The notes under the pieces are model-generated. The model made no database searches and was not told the origin of the DNA. It worked only from the letters and a program-made list of their open reading frames with translations. A DNA stretch of 64,000 nt, taken from VRUE01 sp036524775. GTDB lineage: Bacteria; Actinomycetota; Thermoleophilia; Solirubrobacterales; 70-9. The position numbers and the translations under genes were made by a program. The stretch covers positions 1-64,000 of the forward strand of contig DATDBO010000045.1 in NCBI GenBank assembly GCA_036524775.1. Direction: 5' to 3'. Within the stretch, counting starts at the first letter, position 1. Each line of letters begins with the position of its first letter. Of this stretch, positions 42,419 to 51,333 are shown one piece after another.

Positions 42419-42854
42419 TGCGGACGATCAGGACGCTGCAGGGAGCGTGATGCGAGACGTTGTTCGGCACACTGCCGAGCAGGAAGCGCCGCGCCCCGGT
42501 CATCCCTTTGTTGCCGACGACGATCAGGTCGGCGTCGGTCTGCTCGGCGACCTCGAGGATCGCGTCCGAGGGCCCGCCCTCGACGGGGTGGGTCTGCACC
42601 TCGATGCCCTCCTGCTTGACCGCCGCGGCAGCCGACTCGAGCACGAGGTTGACGTCCTCGCGCGGTCCGATCTCGTGCTGGACGTCGGCCGGAACCCCCG
42701 CCTGCTCGCCCTCGAGGCGCCGTTTGGAGACGGGCTCGTAGGCGCTGACGATACTCAGCTGGGCGCCGGAGATCTTGGCCAGGTCGGTTGCCTGGCGGAC
42801 CGCCTCGGCGGCGGTGTCGGATCCGTCGGTGCCGACAACGATGCGCTTGAACAC
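42411..42854 (-). CDS. Universal stress protein
   Basis: 147 residues of the UspA fold: MFKRIVVGTDGSDTA and the ATP-binding loop VVGNKGMTGARRFLLGSVPNNVSHHAPCSVLIV (Gx2Gx9GS). ATP-binding class. Upstream, nine bases away, ends a small membrane ORF on the same strand. Confidence 0.92.
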   Translation of the reverse strand: MFKRIVVGTDGSDTAAEAVRQATDLAKISGAQLSIVSAYEPVSKRRLEGEQAGVPADVQHEIGPREDVNLVLESAAAAVKQEGIEVQTHPVEGGPSDAILEVAEQTDADLIVVGNKGMTGARRFLLGSVPNNVSHHAPCSVLIVRTT

Positions 42855-42863
42855 GCCGCGATA

Positions 42864-43013
42864 CTAACGCGCCGTCTGCCGGGTGGGTAATCCGCGAAAT
42901 CCGTCGCCGATGATCTCGGTGGGGGTAGTGGCGAGGCGAAGGATGGCAATGCCCATCGATGCCAGAAGACAGACGATGAGTACAACCATCCCCAATTTCC
43001 ACAAAACCGGCAC
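42864..43013 (-). CDS. Small single-helix membrane protein (49 residues)
   Basis: A frame from GTG 43013 to TAG 42864: after VPVLWKLG comes one hydrophobic stretch, MVVLIVCLLASMGIAILRL, then a polar tail ending PTRQTAR. It fills the gap between uspA and the MBL gene, nine bases before uspA on the same strand. A start at the internal ATG (42989) is also possible. No good ribosome site is seen for either, so I rate it modestly. Confidence 0.45.
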   Translation of the reverse strand: MPVLWKLGMVVLIVCLLASMGIAILRLATTPTEIIGDGFRGLPTRQTAR

Positions 43014-43030
43014 GCGGGTAGTCTGACGGG

Positions 43031-43741
43031 ATGGAGAGGGTGGCGGACGGAGTCTGGCTGCTGCGTGGCGACCTGCGCAAGTCGATGAACATCTACTTCA
43101 TCGAGGAGGAGGGCGGCGGCGTGACGCAGTTCGACGCCGGCAGCAAGGCGATGACGAAGAAGGCACGGGCCGCGGCCGAGCGGCTCGGCGGGCTGAAGCG
43201 GATCGTCCTCGGCCACGCCCACGCCGACCACCGCGGCACCGCCTCGCGCCTCGACGCGCCCGTCTACTGCCACGCCGACGACGTGGCCGACGCCGAAAGC
43301 GACGCCTCGATCGCCCCCTACATGGACCTCTCGCAGCTGCCGGTCGCGCCGGTGCGTTGGATCTACCCCTTCCTGCTGCGGCGCTGGGACGGCGGCGCGG
43401 TGAAGATCGCCGGCACCGTCGCCGAGGGCGACGAGGTGGCCGGCTTCCGCGTCCTCCACTTCCCCGGCCACGCCCCCGGCCTGATCGGGCTCTGGCGCGA
43501 GCGCGACCGCGTCGCCCTGGTCAGCGACGTCGTCTACTTCGTCGACTCGGCGCGGCTCAAACCGCTGCCCGAGGGCGAGGCGAGCGTCCCCCACCCCGCC
43601 TGGGCCTGGGACCACGCGAAGGCGAAGGAATCGGTGCGCAAGCTGGCCGCGCTGGAGCCCGCCGTCGTCGGCGCCGGCCACGCGGAGCCGCTGCGTGGCG
43701 AGAACCTGCGCGAGACGCTCGAACGAGCCGCAGAGAAGTAG
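43031..43741 (+). CDS. MBL-fold metallo-hydrolase
   Basis: 236 residues. Metal motif GHAHADHRGTA (HxHxDH), later His in LHFPGHAPGLIG, and Asp in ALVSDVVYFVD. Single-domain metallo-beta-lactamase fold hydrolase; substrate unknown. Upstream of the membrane protein at 43755, 13 bases apart. Confidence 0.88.
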   Translation: MERVADGVWLLRGDLRKSMNIYFIEEEGGGVTQFDAGSKAMTKKARAAAERLGGLKRIVLGHAHADHRGTASRLDAPVYCHADDVADAESDASIAPYMDLSQLPVAPVRWIYPFLLRRWDGGAVKIAGTVAEGDEVAGFRVLHFPGHAPGLIGLWRERDRVALVSDVVYFVDSARLKPLPEGEASVPHPAWAWDHAKAKESVRKLAALEPAVVGAGHAEPLRGENLRETLERAAEK

Positions 43742-43754
43742 GTTCCCCTCTCTG

Positions 43755-46067
43755 ATGATCGGGACCTACGCCTCGGCGGCGCTGATCTGCGCCGCGTCGC
43801 TGCTCGTCGGGCGCGCTCTCTTCTTGCTTGCCGGGCGGCAGGCGTGGACGTGGCTGGAGCCGGCGGTCGGCTTCGGCGCCGTGCTGACCGTGACCGGCGT
43901 CCTCGCCCGCGCCCCGGGCCACGGTACCTCGGCGACCGCGGGGCTGGTCCTGCTGATCGCCGCCGCCCTGGCCGTGGTCCTGACCGGGAAGCGCGCGCTC
44001 GTCCCCGGCGAGGAGCTGCGACGCGGCTTGCCGGCGGCGCTCCTCGTCGTCCTCGTCCTCTCGATCCCGTTCGCGATCGGTGGTCGCTGGGGGCTGCTCG
44101 GGGTCGGCTTCAACAACGACCTCGGCCTGCACCTCGCCTGGGCCGAGTGGCTGCGCAGCGGCTTCGGCCCGCTGCCCGAGCCGGGCTACCCGCTCGGCCC
44201 GCACGGCCTCGCGGTCGCCGTCGCGGCCGTCCCCGGGATCGGCCTCGGGCAGGCCTTCGTCGGCCAGATCTTCGCGATCGGCGTCCTCACCGCGCTGACC
44301 GCGCTCGCGGCGCTGCCCGGCTTCGGCCCGGCCAAGCGCCTGCTCGCGGCGACGCTGGTCGCGGTCTCCTACCTCGGCGCCTCCTACTTCGCCCAGGGGG
44401 CGTTCAAGGAGCTCGCCGAGGCCCTGCTCGTGCTCGCCGTCGCGGTGGGATTGCGCGACCCCGGCGCGCTGCCGCGCGGGGCCCTCGCGCGAACCGCGTT
44501 CGCCCTCCCCTGGCTGGCGCTGGCCGGCGGCATCTTCTTCTCCTACAGCTTCGCCGGCCTCGCCTGGCCGATCGCGACGGTCGCCCTCTGGAGCCTGACC
44601 CTGCCGGCGGTGCGACGGGCGCTGGCCCCGCGCACGCTGCTGCGCTTCCTGCTGCGGCCGGTGACCCTGCTGACGATCGCCCTGCTGGCGACCCTCGCCG
44701 TCGCCGCCACCCTGGTCGGGCCCTTCGGCTTCGTCCACACCTTCAACAAAGTGGCGGGGACGAACACCTACGGCCCGGTCTCCCCGGTCGAGGCGCTCGG
44801 CGTCTGGCCGGCGAGCGACTACCGGCTCGACGCGCCCGGCGGCGCCCAGCTGCCCTGGCTCGCCGGCGCGATCGGCGTCCTCGCCCTGCTCGCGGGTGCC
44901 ACCTGGTGGGTGCTGCGGCGCGAGCTCGCCGTGCCGCTCGGCCTCGCGGCCTGCGTCGTCCTCTACCTCGCCGCACTGCCGACCAGCGGCGACTACTCGC
45001 AGGCCAAGGCGCTGATGATCGGCGCGCCGTTGGCGATGCTGGTCGCGATCCGGCCGCTGCTGGCCGAGCTCGGCCGGCGCCTCGCCTGGACCGCCCTCGC
45101 CGTCATCTTCGTCTCCGGCGCCGTCTGGTCCAGCTTCCTCGCCCTGCGCGACGCGTCGGTCGGCCCCCCCGGGCACGGCGCCGAGCTGCGCGCCTTCCTT
45201 CCGATCCTGCACGGCAAGCCCGTGCTCTACGCAGGCCAGGACCGCTACGCCCCGTACGAGCTGATGGGCGCCGACACGCACGTGCCGCTGGTCGAGTTCC
45301 CCGACGAAGCGGTCGCCGAGAACCCGGAGAAGCCCTTCGACACCGGCGACGCCTACAGCCCGATCGACTTCGACTCCTTCTCCCGCGACACCCTCAACCG
45401 CGTCCCCTACGTGATCACCGGCCGCGCCGCCTGGAACAGCCAGGCGCCGCCCGCCTTCAGGCAAGTCAAGGCGACCCCCTCCTACCTGCTCTGGAAGCGA
45501 ATCGGCGAGGTGCCCGAGGAGCGCCACGTCCTGCTCGAGGGCGTCGACGCCGGCGCCCGCGCCGGCTGCGCCGCGCCCGAGCTCCGCATCCTGCTCGCCG
45601 GCCCCGGCCGCGCCTCGCTCTTCCCCGAGGTGGCAGTCGCGCCGAAGGTCCGCTGGAGCGAGGGGGGCGAGCTGGGCACCGGCGAGAGCACCTCGCAGGC
45701 GCTGGAGCTGCCGCGCGGCCGCTGGCACCTATCGCTGCAGTACTTCTCGCCCTTCGACCTGACCATCTCGGCCGCCGGCTTCCGGCACGAGCTGCCTGCG
45801 GCGCTCGACGGCCAGCGCCCGAACACGATCAGCCTCGCCAACAACGGCCAGTTCTGGCCGGCCGGGACCTACGCCGGCGAGGGCGGTCGCGTGCGCTTCA
45901 CCGTCAGCGCGGCGGAGCCGAGCTTCCTACAGGAGCTGAGCGGCTACGACGATGCCGCCCACATCGGCGACCTGGTCGCCGTCCGTGCGGGCGAGCGCCG
46001 CATCGTCCCGCTCGCGGCCGCCTGCAACGGCTGGATCGACTGGTACGAGTCCGAAGCCCAGCCCTAG
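43755..46067 (+). CDS. Large multi-pass membrane protein, unrecognised
   Basis: From the ATG at 43755 770 residues. The first about 460 residues contain some 11 hydrophobic helices with short loops (for example LVLLIAAALAVVLTG, AALLVVLVLSIPFAIGG), resembling GT-C polyprenyl-sugar transferases; an Asp after NND/LGLHLAW is a possible early catalytic acid. The last 300 residues are a soluble domain. A glycosyltransferase is one possibility, but no clear motif proves it. Confidence 0.7.
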   Translation: MIGTYASAALICAASLLVGRALFLLAGRQAWTWLEPAVGFGAVLTVTGVLARAPGHGTSATAGLVLLIAAALAVVLTGKRALVPGEELRRGLPAALLVVLVLSIPFAIGGRWGLLGVGFNNDLGLHLAWAEWLRSGFGPLPEPGYPLGPHGLAVAVAAVPGIGLGQAFVGQIFAIGVLTALTALAALPGFGPAKRLLAATLVAVSYLGASYFAQGAFKELAEALLVLAVAVGLRDPGALPRGALARTAFALPWLALAGGIFFSYSFAGLAWPIATVALWSLTLPAVRRALAPRTLLRFLLRPVTLLTIALLATLAVAATLVGPFGFVHTFNKVAGTNTYGPVSPVEALGVWPASDYRLDAPGGAQLPWLAGAIGVLALLAGATWWVLRRELAVPLGLAACVVLYLAALPTSGDYSQAKALMIGAPLAMLVAIRPLLAELGRRLAWTALAVIFVSGAVWSSFLALRDASVGPPGHGAELRAFLPILHGKPVLYAGQDRYAPYELMGADTHVPLVEFPDEAVAENPEKPFDTGDAYSPIDFDSFSRDTLNRVPYVITGRAAWNSQAPPAFRQVKATPSYLLWKRIGEVPEERHVLLEGVDAGARAGCAAPELRILLAGPGRASLFPEVAVAPKVRWSEGGELGTGESTSQALELPRGRWHLSLQYFSPFDLTISAAGFRHELPAALDGQRPNTISLANNGQFWPAGTYAGEGGRVRFTVSAAEPSFLQELSGYDDAAHIGDLVAVRAGERRIVPLAAACNGWIDWYESEAQP

Positions 46068-46990
46068 ACGGCCTTGGCTTCCAACCGCTCGGGCGGAACG
46101 CGGACGACGTCCCATACCCAGCCGGCCTTCTCCATCAGGTCGATCGCGACCGCCGAGAGGTCCACCTGGTACCGGCCGAGGCCGTGCACGGCCGAGGTCG
46201 GGAAGGCGTGGTGGTTGTTGTGCCAGGCCTCGCCCAGGGTCGGGATCGCGATCAGCGCTAGGTTGCGCGACTCGTCGCCGGTCTCATAGCCCTGCTTGCC
46301 GAAGACGTGGCAGAGCGAGTTGATGCTGTAGGTGAAGTGGTGCAGGACGAAGACGCGGACCAGGCCGCCCCAGAGCAGCCCGGTGAGCGCGGCGAAGAGG
46401 GTGCCGCCGATGATCCAGCCGAGCGCGAAGGGCAGGAGCAGGCCGGCGATCGCCCAGAGCAGGAAGGTGCGGTCGACCCAGTTGATCGTCGGGTCCTTGA
46501 TCAGGTCCGGGGCGAAGCGTTCCTTGTTGCCGCGCTGGGTGTGGATGAAGAGCCAGCCCATGTGGGCGTGGAAGAGGCCGCGCATCGCCCCCGACCAGCC
46601 GTGGCCGTGGTCGACGTGGGGGCTGTGCGGGTCGCCCTCCTCGTCGGAGAAGGCGTGGTGCTTGCGGTGGTCGGCGACCCAGGAGATCACCGGGCCCTCG
46701 ATCGCCGCCGAGCCGAGGATCGCCAGCAGCCCGTGCAGCCAGGGCTTCGCCTTGAAGCTGCGGTGGGTGAGGTGACGGTGGAAGCCGACGGTGATCCCGA
46801 GCCCGGTGAAGACGTACATGCCGACGAAGAGGAAGACGTCGCTCCAGTGCAGCGCGCTCCCCCACACCTGCCAGCCGGCGAGGCCGAGCGCGACGAAGGG
46901 GACCAGCGTGACCAGGCCGGTGATGATCCGGTCGCGCGTCTCGTTGGCGACCGGCTGGATGTCGGATGGGAGGGGACTTGCCACTCCCAT
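46064..46990 (-). CDS. Acyl-CoA/fatty acid delta-9 type desaturase
   Basis: 308 residues, four membrane helices and the three His boxes of the family: HRHLTHRSF, HRKHHAFSD and HNNHHAFP. It introduces a double bond into membrane acyl chains. Divergent from the cyclopropane synthase, 59 bases apart, whose substrate is exactly such a double bond. Confidence 0.92.
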   Translation of the reverse strand: MGVASPLPSDIQPVANETRDRIITGLVTLVPFVALGLAGWQVWGSALHWSDVFLFVGMYVFTGLGITVGFHRHLTHRSFKAKPWLHGLLAILGSAAIEGPVISWVADHRKHHAFSDEEGDPHSPHVDHGHGWSGAMRGLFHAHMGWLFIHTQRGNKERFAPDLIKDPTINWVDRTFLLWAIAGLLLPFALGWIIGGTLFAALTGLLWGGLVRVFVLHHFTYSINSLCHVFGKQGYETGDESRNLALIAIPTLGEAWHNNHHAFPTSAVHGLGRYQVDLSAVAIDLMEKAGWVWDVVRVPPERLEAKAV

Positions 46991-47049
46991 CGATCATACG
47001 GCGGATCGGGACCGAAAAGCCGGAGCGGCCTGCCGATAGGGTTTTCTCG

Positions 47050-48255
47050 ATGCCGTTTGCCAGCACCGCGCCGCTGCGGCGCGAGATCGAGGCGCGCATA
47101 CCGGAGCGTCCCTTCGCGATCGAGTTCTGGGACGGGCCGGAGCTGCCCTCGACCGACGGCGACGGCCCGACCTTCTTCGTCCGCTCGCCCCGCGCCGCCG
47201 CGCACGCGCTGCGCGCGCCCGGCCAGCTGGGCCTCGGCCGCGCCTACGTCAGCGGCGAGATCGAGGTCGACGACATGGACGCCGTGATCGAGCTGCTCGA
47301 CACCTGGCAGCCGCCCTCGCTCGATCGCGGCGACGTCGCCCGCCTGGCGCTCGGCGCGGTGCGCGCCGCCGGCCTGACCAGACCGCCGAAGCGACCTGCC
47401 GCCGAGCTGGTGCTCAGCGGCCGCCGCCACAGCAAGGAGCGCGACGCCAAGGCGGTCCGCCACCACTACGACGTCTCCAACGAGTTCTTCGCCCTCTTCC
47501 TCGACGACTCGATGACCTACAGCTGCGCCTTCTTCGCCGCGGGGGCGGCGACCCTGGAGGAGGCGCAGGAGGAGAAGCTGGAGACGGTGGCGCGCAAGCT
47601 GGAGCTGAAGGAGGGCGACCGGGTGCTCGACGTCGGCTGCGGCTGGGGCAGCTTCCCGCTCTGGGCGGCGACCAAGCACGGCGCGAGCGTCGTCGGCATC
47701 ACCCTCTCGCCGCCGCAGGCCGAGAAGGCGCGCCGGCGGGCCGAGGAGGCGGGGGTCGGCGACCGGGTCGAGATCCGCGTCATGGACTACCGCGACCTCG
47801 CCGGCGAGCGCTTCGACGCGATTGGCTCGATCGGCATGGTCGAGCACGTCGGCGAGGAGCAGATCGACGTCTACGCGCGCGCGCTGGCGAGCCTGCTCGC
47901 ACCCGGCGGCCGCCTGCTCAACCACGGCATCGCCCGCCTCCGCCACACCGACCCTGATGCCGGCGCCTTCTCCGAGCGCTACGTCTTCCCCGACGGCGAA
48001 CCGCTGCACCTCTCCCGCGTCCTGCTGGCGCTCGAACGGGCGGGCTTCGTCACCCGCGGCGTCTCCGAGCACGGCGCCGACTACGCGGAGACGCTGCGCC
48101 ACTGGGCGCGGCGGCTCGACGAGAACCTCGACGAGGCGATCCGCCTGGCCGGCCCCGAACGCGTCCGCGTCTGGCGCCTCTACCTGCGCGCCGCACGCAA
48201 CGGCTTCGAGAACGGCTTCCTCTCGATTTACCAGGCCCGCTGCAGCTTGGCTTAG
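47050..48255 (+). CDS. Cyclopropane-fatty-acyl-phospholipid synthase family methyltransferase
   Basis: From the ATG at 47050 401 residues. N-terminal domain (FFVRSPRAAAHALRAPGQLGLGRAYVSGEIEVDDMD), the core HHYDVSNEFFALFLDDSMTYSCAFF, SAM motif VLDVGCGWGSFPLWAA and EHVGEEQIDVYARAL. It methylenates unsaturated lipids in place. Overlaps the HAD gene end by four bases, convergently. Confidence 0.92.
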   Translation: MPFASTAPLRREIEARIPERPFAIEFWDGPELPSTDGDGPTFFVRSPRAAAHALRAPGQLGLGRAYVSGEIEVDDMDAVIELLDTWQPPSLDRGDVARLALGAVRAAGLTRPPKRPAAELVLSGRRHSKERDAKAVRHHYDVSNEFFALFLDDSMTYSCAFFAAGAATLEEAQEEKLETVARKLELKEGDRVLDVGCGWGSFPLWAATKHGASVVGITLSPPQAEKARRRAEEAGVGDRVEIRVMDYRDLAGERFDAIGSIGMVEHVGEEQIDVYARALASLLAPGGRLLNHGIARLRHTDPDAGAFSERYVFPDGEPLHLSRVLLALERAGFVTRGVSEHGADYAETLRHWARRLDENLDEAIRLAGPERVRVWRLYLRAARNGFENGFLSIYQARCSLA

Positions 48256-48929
48256 GCGGGGAAACCGTCCTCGACGGTAGCCAGCGTCCACTCGGCGCCG
48301 GCCTCGCGCAGCTGATCGGCGCTGTACTTGCCGGTCGCCACGCCGACGACCTCGATCCCGGCGCCGTGCCCGGCCTTCACGTCGCGCGGGGTGTCGCCGA
48401 CCGAGATGCAGGCGCCCTCGCCGAGGACGCCGCCGGAGACCAGCTCGCCGCGGCGCAGGGCGGCCTCGGTGACCTCGGTACGGTCGGCGGAGTCGGAGCC
48501 GTAGCCGCCGAAGCTGAAGAAGCGGTTGAGCCGGCCGCGGGAGAGCTTGATGTGGGCGGCGGCCTCGATGTTGCCGGTAACCAGGCCGAGCAGGAGGCCG
48601 GCGTCGATCAGGCGGTCGAGCAGATCCTCGATCCCCGGCATCAGGCGGTAGCCCTCCGACTCGGCGACGGTGTCGGGCAGGTGCTTGAGGTAGCACCCGA
48701 TCGCCTTGGCGCGTTCCTCGGCGCTGCCCTCGCGCCCGACCACCTCGCGGAAGAGGATCGCGGCGATCTCGGGGTCGGTCATGCCGGCGTCAGTGTGCTC
48801 GGCGACGTCGGCGTCGACGCCGTACAGCTCGGCGAAGGCGCGCCTCCAGGCCGCGCCACCCGCTCCGCCCGTGACCAGCAGCGTCCCGTCGATGTCGAAG
48901 AGCACGGCGTGGATGGAGGGCCCGGCCAT
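48252..48929 (-). CDS. HAD-family phosphatase (phosphoglycolate phosphatase-like)
   Basis: 225 residues. Motif I VLFDIDGTLL, motif II in GLVTGN and motif IV region ISVGDTPRDVKAGHGAG. Small C1-capped HAD phosphatase; the substrate may be phosphoglycolate or another sugar phosphate. Upstream of cydB end, 11 bases apart, so could be in its operon. Confidence 0.88.
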   Translation of the reverse strand: MAGPSIHAVLFDIDGTLLVTGGAGGAAWRRAFAELYGVDADVAEHTDAGMTDPEIAAILFREVVGREGSAEERAKAIGCYLKHLPDTVAESEGYRLMPGIEDLLDRLIDAGLLLGLVTGNIEAAAHIKLSRGRLNRFFSFGGYGSDSADRTEVTEAALRRGELVSGGVLGEGACISVGDTPRDVKAGHGAGIEVVGVATGKYSADQLREAGAEWTLATVEDGFPA

Positions 48930-48940
48930 GGAGCGGAAAG

Positions 48941-49951
48941 CTACTCGCCGCTCTCGCCGACGATGTCGCGCTGGGCGAGCGCGTAGAGCAGACCGAGGGC
49001 GGGCAGGACGACGACCGCGGCGACGGCGAAGACGATCAGCACCGAGTCGAGCGTCGGGTCGGGGGCCGCCGCCTGCCCGATCTTCAGCGAGGTCGGCAGC
49101 AGGTAGGGGAACTGGGCGACCCCCCAGCCCCAGATCACCGCGACCACCGCGCCGACGGCCAGGGGGCGCAGGCCGCGGCGGCCGCGGCCGAGCAGCAGTC
49201 CGAGAACGCCGAAGCCGCAGAGGATCGAGGCGATCACCAGCGGCAGCCCCTCGACGATGAGGCGGTCGTAGACGTAGCGAGCTTCGGAGTGCAGGGCGAT
49301 CAGCCCGAACAGGGCGACAGCACCGGCGACGACGCCGGCGAGCAGGGCGCGGCGGGAGAAGTACCCCTCCATCTCCCTGTCGCCGGCGCGATGCGAATCG
49401 ACGACGAGGAAGACCGCCGCCAGGTAGGCGCCGGCGAGGGCGAAGAGGGCGCCGGTGAGCAGCGGCAGCACCGCGATCCAAGTGGAGAAGGCGTCGCCGT
49501 TCCCCTCCGCGGGGACGTTGCCCGCCGCGATCGCCCCCACCACGGTCCCCATGAAGAAGGGCGTCAGCAGCGATGAGAGGGTGAAGACGGCGCCCATCGC
49601 CCGTCTGTAGGAGAGCCGCTGCACCGACTTGCGGAAGGCGAAGCCCGCCCCGCGCAGGACGATCCCCAACGCCGCCAGCGCCAGCGGCACGTAGAGGGTC
49701 GACATGATCGCGCCGAAGGCCTCCGGGAAGGCGGTCCAGAGGACGACCAGGATGAAGATCAACCAGACGTGATTGGCCTCCCAGACGGGCGTGATCGAGC
49801 GCTGGATCCGCGCCCGCGGCCGCTCGCCCACGCGCTCGTCGAAGCCTGCGAGCAGGTCCCAGATGCCGCCGCCGAAGTCGGCGCCGCCGAAGACCGCGTA
49901 GAGCGTCGCGCCGATCCAGAGGATCGCCGCGGCGGCGTCCGCCTTGCTCAT
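48941..49951 (-). CDS. cydB: Cytochrome bd ubiquinol oxidase subunit II
   Basis: From the ATG at 49951 336 residues, about eight membrane helices. N-terminal block AILWIGATLYAVFGGADFGGGIWDLLAG and RSITPVWEANHVWLIFILVVLWTAFPEAF are characteristic of CydB. The ATG overlaps the CydA stop (ATGA). Forms the terminal oxidase used at low oxygen. Confidence 0.93.
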   Translation of the reverse strand: MSKADAAAAILWIGATLYAVFGGADFGGGIWDLLAGFDERVGERPRARIQRSITPVWEANHVWLIFILVVLWTAFPEAFGAIMSTLYVPLALAALGIVLRGAGFAFRKSVQRLSYRRAMGAVFTLSSLLTPFFMGTVVGAIAAGNVPAEGNGDAFSTWIAVLPLLTGALFALAGAYLAAVFLVVDSHRAGDREMEGYFSRRALLAGVVAGAVALFGLIALHSEARYVYDRLIVEGLPLVIASILCGFGVLGLLLGRGRRGLRPLAVGAVVAVIWGWGVAQFPYLLPTSLKIGQAAAPDPTLDSVLIVFAVAAVVVLPALGLLYALAQRDIVGESGE

Positions 49952-51330
49952 CCCGACCCCCGAGGGCCGTAGGGGACTTCGGACTCGTCGCCTTCGTCCT
50001 CCTCGCGCCAGCGGCGCGACATCGCCCGCAGGACGAGGATCGTGCCGATGCCGAGCGCGGCGTAGAGGAGCAGCACGCCGGCGAAGGCGAACCAGATCCC
50101 CTCCGCCTCGGTGACCGCTTCGGAGGTGCGCATGTAGCCCTGCACGATCCAGGGCTGGCGGCCGACCTCGGTGACGATCCAGCCCGACCAGAGGGCGACG
50201 ATCGCGCCGGCCCCCGAGACCGCGACCGCGCGCAGGAACCAGGGCGTGGCGGGGATGTCGCGCCGCCGCCACCAGGCGAAGGCGAGCCAGGCGGCAAGCG
50301 CCAGCAGCGCCGTGCCGATCCCGACCATCGCGTCGAAGGCGAGGTGGAGCAGGGTGTTGGCCGGCGGGCGTTCGTCGGGCGGGATGTCCTCCAGCCCGGT
50401 CACCACGGTGTCCGTGTCGAAGCCGACCAGGAAGGAGTCGAGGCCGGGGATCCCGATCGCCCCCTCGACCCCGTCGTCGGTGCAGATGCCGCCGAGGTAC
50501 TCGGTCTGGTCGGGCCCGGTCTCCTGGATGCACTCGAAGCCGGCGAACTTGGCCGGCTGGTGGTCGGCCACTTCGCGCGCCGCGGTGTCGCCGACGAAGA
50601 GCTGCACCGGGGTGAGGATGCAGGCAACCGTGAGCGGGATCAGCAGGCCGAGCCGGTGCAGGCGGTCGCGCCGCCCGCGCAGCATCCCGACCGCGTAGAT
50701 CGAGGCGACGAGGAAGCCGACGACCATGTAGGCGGCGAGGATCATGTGCGGGACCTCGTAGTGCCAGGCCGGGTTGAAGAGGACCTTCAGCGGCTCCGTC
50801 TCGATCACCCTGCCGGCGGCGTCGAGGGTGAAGCCCTGCGGCTGGTTCATCCAGGAGTTTGCGGTGACCACCGAGAAGGCGCCGCCGATCCCGGTGATCA
50901 CCATCGGCACGCCGGACCACCAGTGCGCCCAGCCGCTGAGCCGCTTCCAGCCGTAGATGTAGATCGCGAGGAAGATCGCCTCGGTGAAGAAGAACAGCCC
51001 CTCGATCGCGAAGGCGATCCCGAAGGCGTCGCCGAAGCGGGCCATGAACTCCGGCCAGAGCAGGCCGAACTCGAAGCTGAGCACGGTGCCGGTGACAGCG
51101 CCGACTGCGAAGGTGACGGCCATCGCCTTCGACCAGCGCCGGGCCAGCCGCATCGCGTCCTCGTCGCCCCGTTTCAACCCCAGCCAGTTGGCGGTGAGGA
51201 TCATTGCCGGCAGGGCGACGCCGACGCAGGCGAGGACGATGTGGAAGCCGAGCGTGAAGGCCATCAGCTCGCGCGCGGCGAGCAGGTTGGACTCCGACGC
51301 GGCGAGCGGCAGCGCGTCGAGGCCGGGCAC
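49948..51330 (-). CDS. cydA: Cytochrome bd ubiquinol oxidase subunit I
   Basis: 460 residues. Conserved blocks: RELMAFTLGFHIVLACVGVALP (heme His), RWSKAMAVTFAVGAVTGTVLSFEFGLLWPEFM, ANSWMNQPQGF, and VGRQPWIVQGYMRTSEAV. It carries the hemes and quinol site. Just downstream of pgi with three bases between them, so may be co-transcribed. Confidence 0.94.
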   Translation of the reverse strand: MPGLDALPLAASESNLLAARELMAFTLGFHIVLACVGVALPAMILTANWLGLKRGDEDAMRLARRWSKAMAVTFAVGAVTGTVLSFEFGLLWPEFMARFGDAFGIAFAIEGLFFFTEAIFLAIYIYGWKRLSGWAHWWSGVPMVITGIGGAFSVVTANSWMNQPQGFTLDAAGRVIETEPLKVLFNPAWHYEVPHMILAAYMVVGFLVASIYAVGMLRGRRDRLHRLGLLIPLTVACILTPVQLFVGDTAAREVADHQPAKFAGFECIQETGPDQTEYLGGICTDDGVEGAIGIPGLDSFLVGFDTDTVVTGLEDIPPDERPPANTLLHLAFDAMVGIGTALLALAAWLAFAWWRRRDIPATPWFLRAVAVSGAGAIVALWSGWIVTEVGRQPWIVQGYMRTSEAVTEAEGIWFAFAGVLLLYAALGIGTILVLRAMSRRWREEDEGDESEVPYGPRGSG

Positions 51331-51333
51331 GGC

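Noticed and set aside
43557..45728. A 723-residue minus-strand frame opposite the large membrane protein
   Set aside because: Composition is Gly/Arg/Glu/Gln-rich with no fold; the plus strand has a continuous membrane protein.
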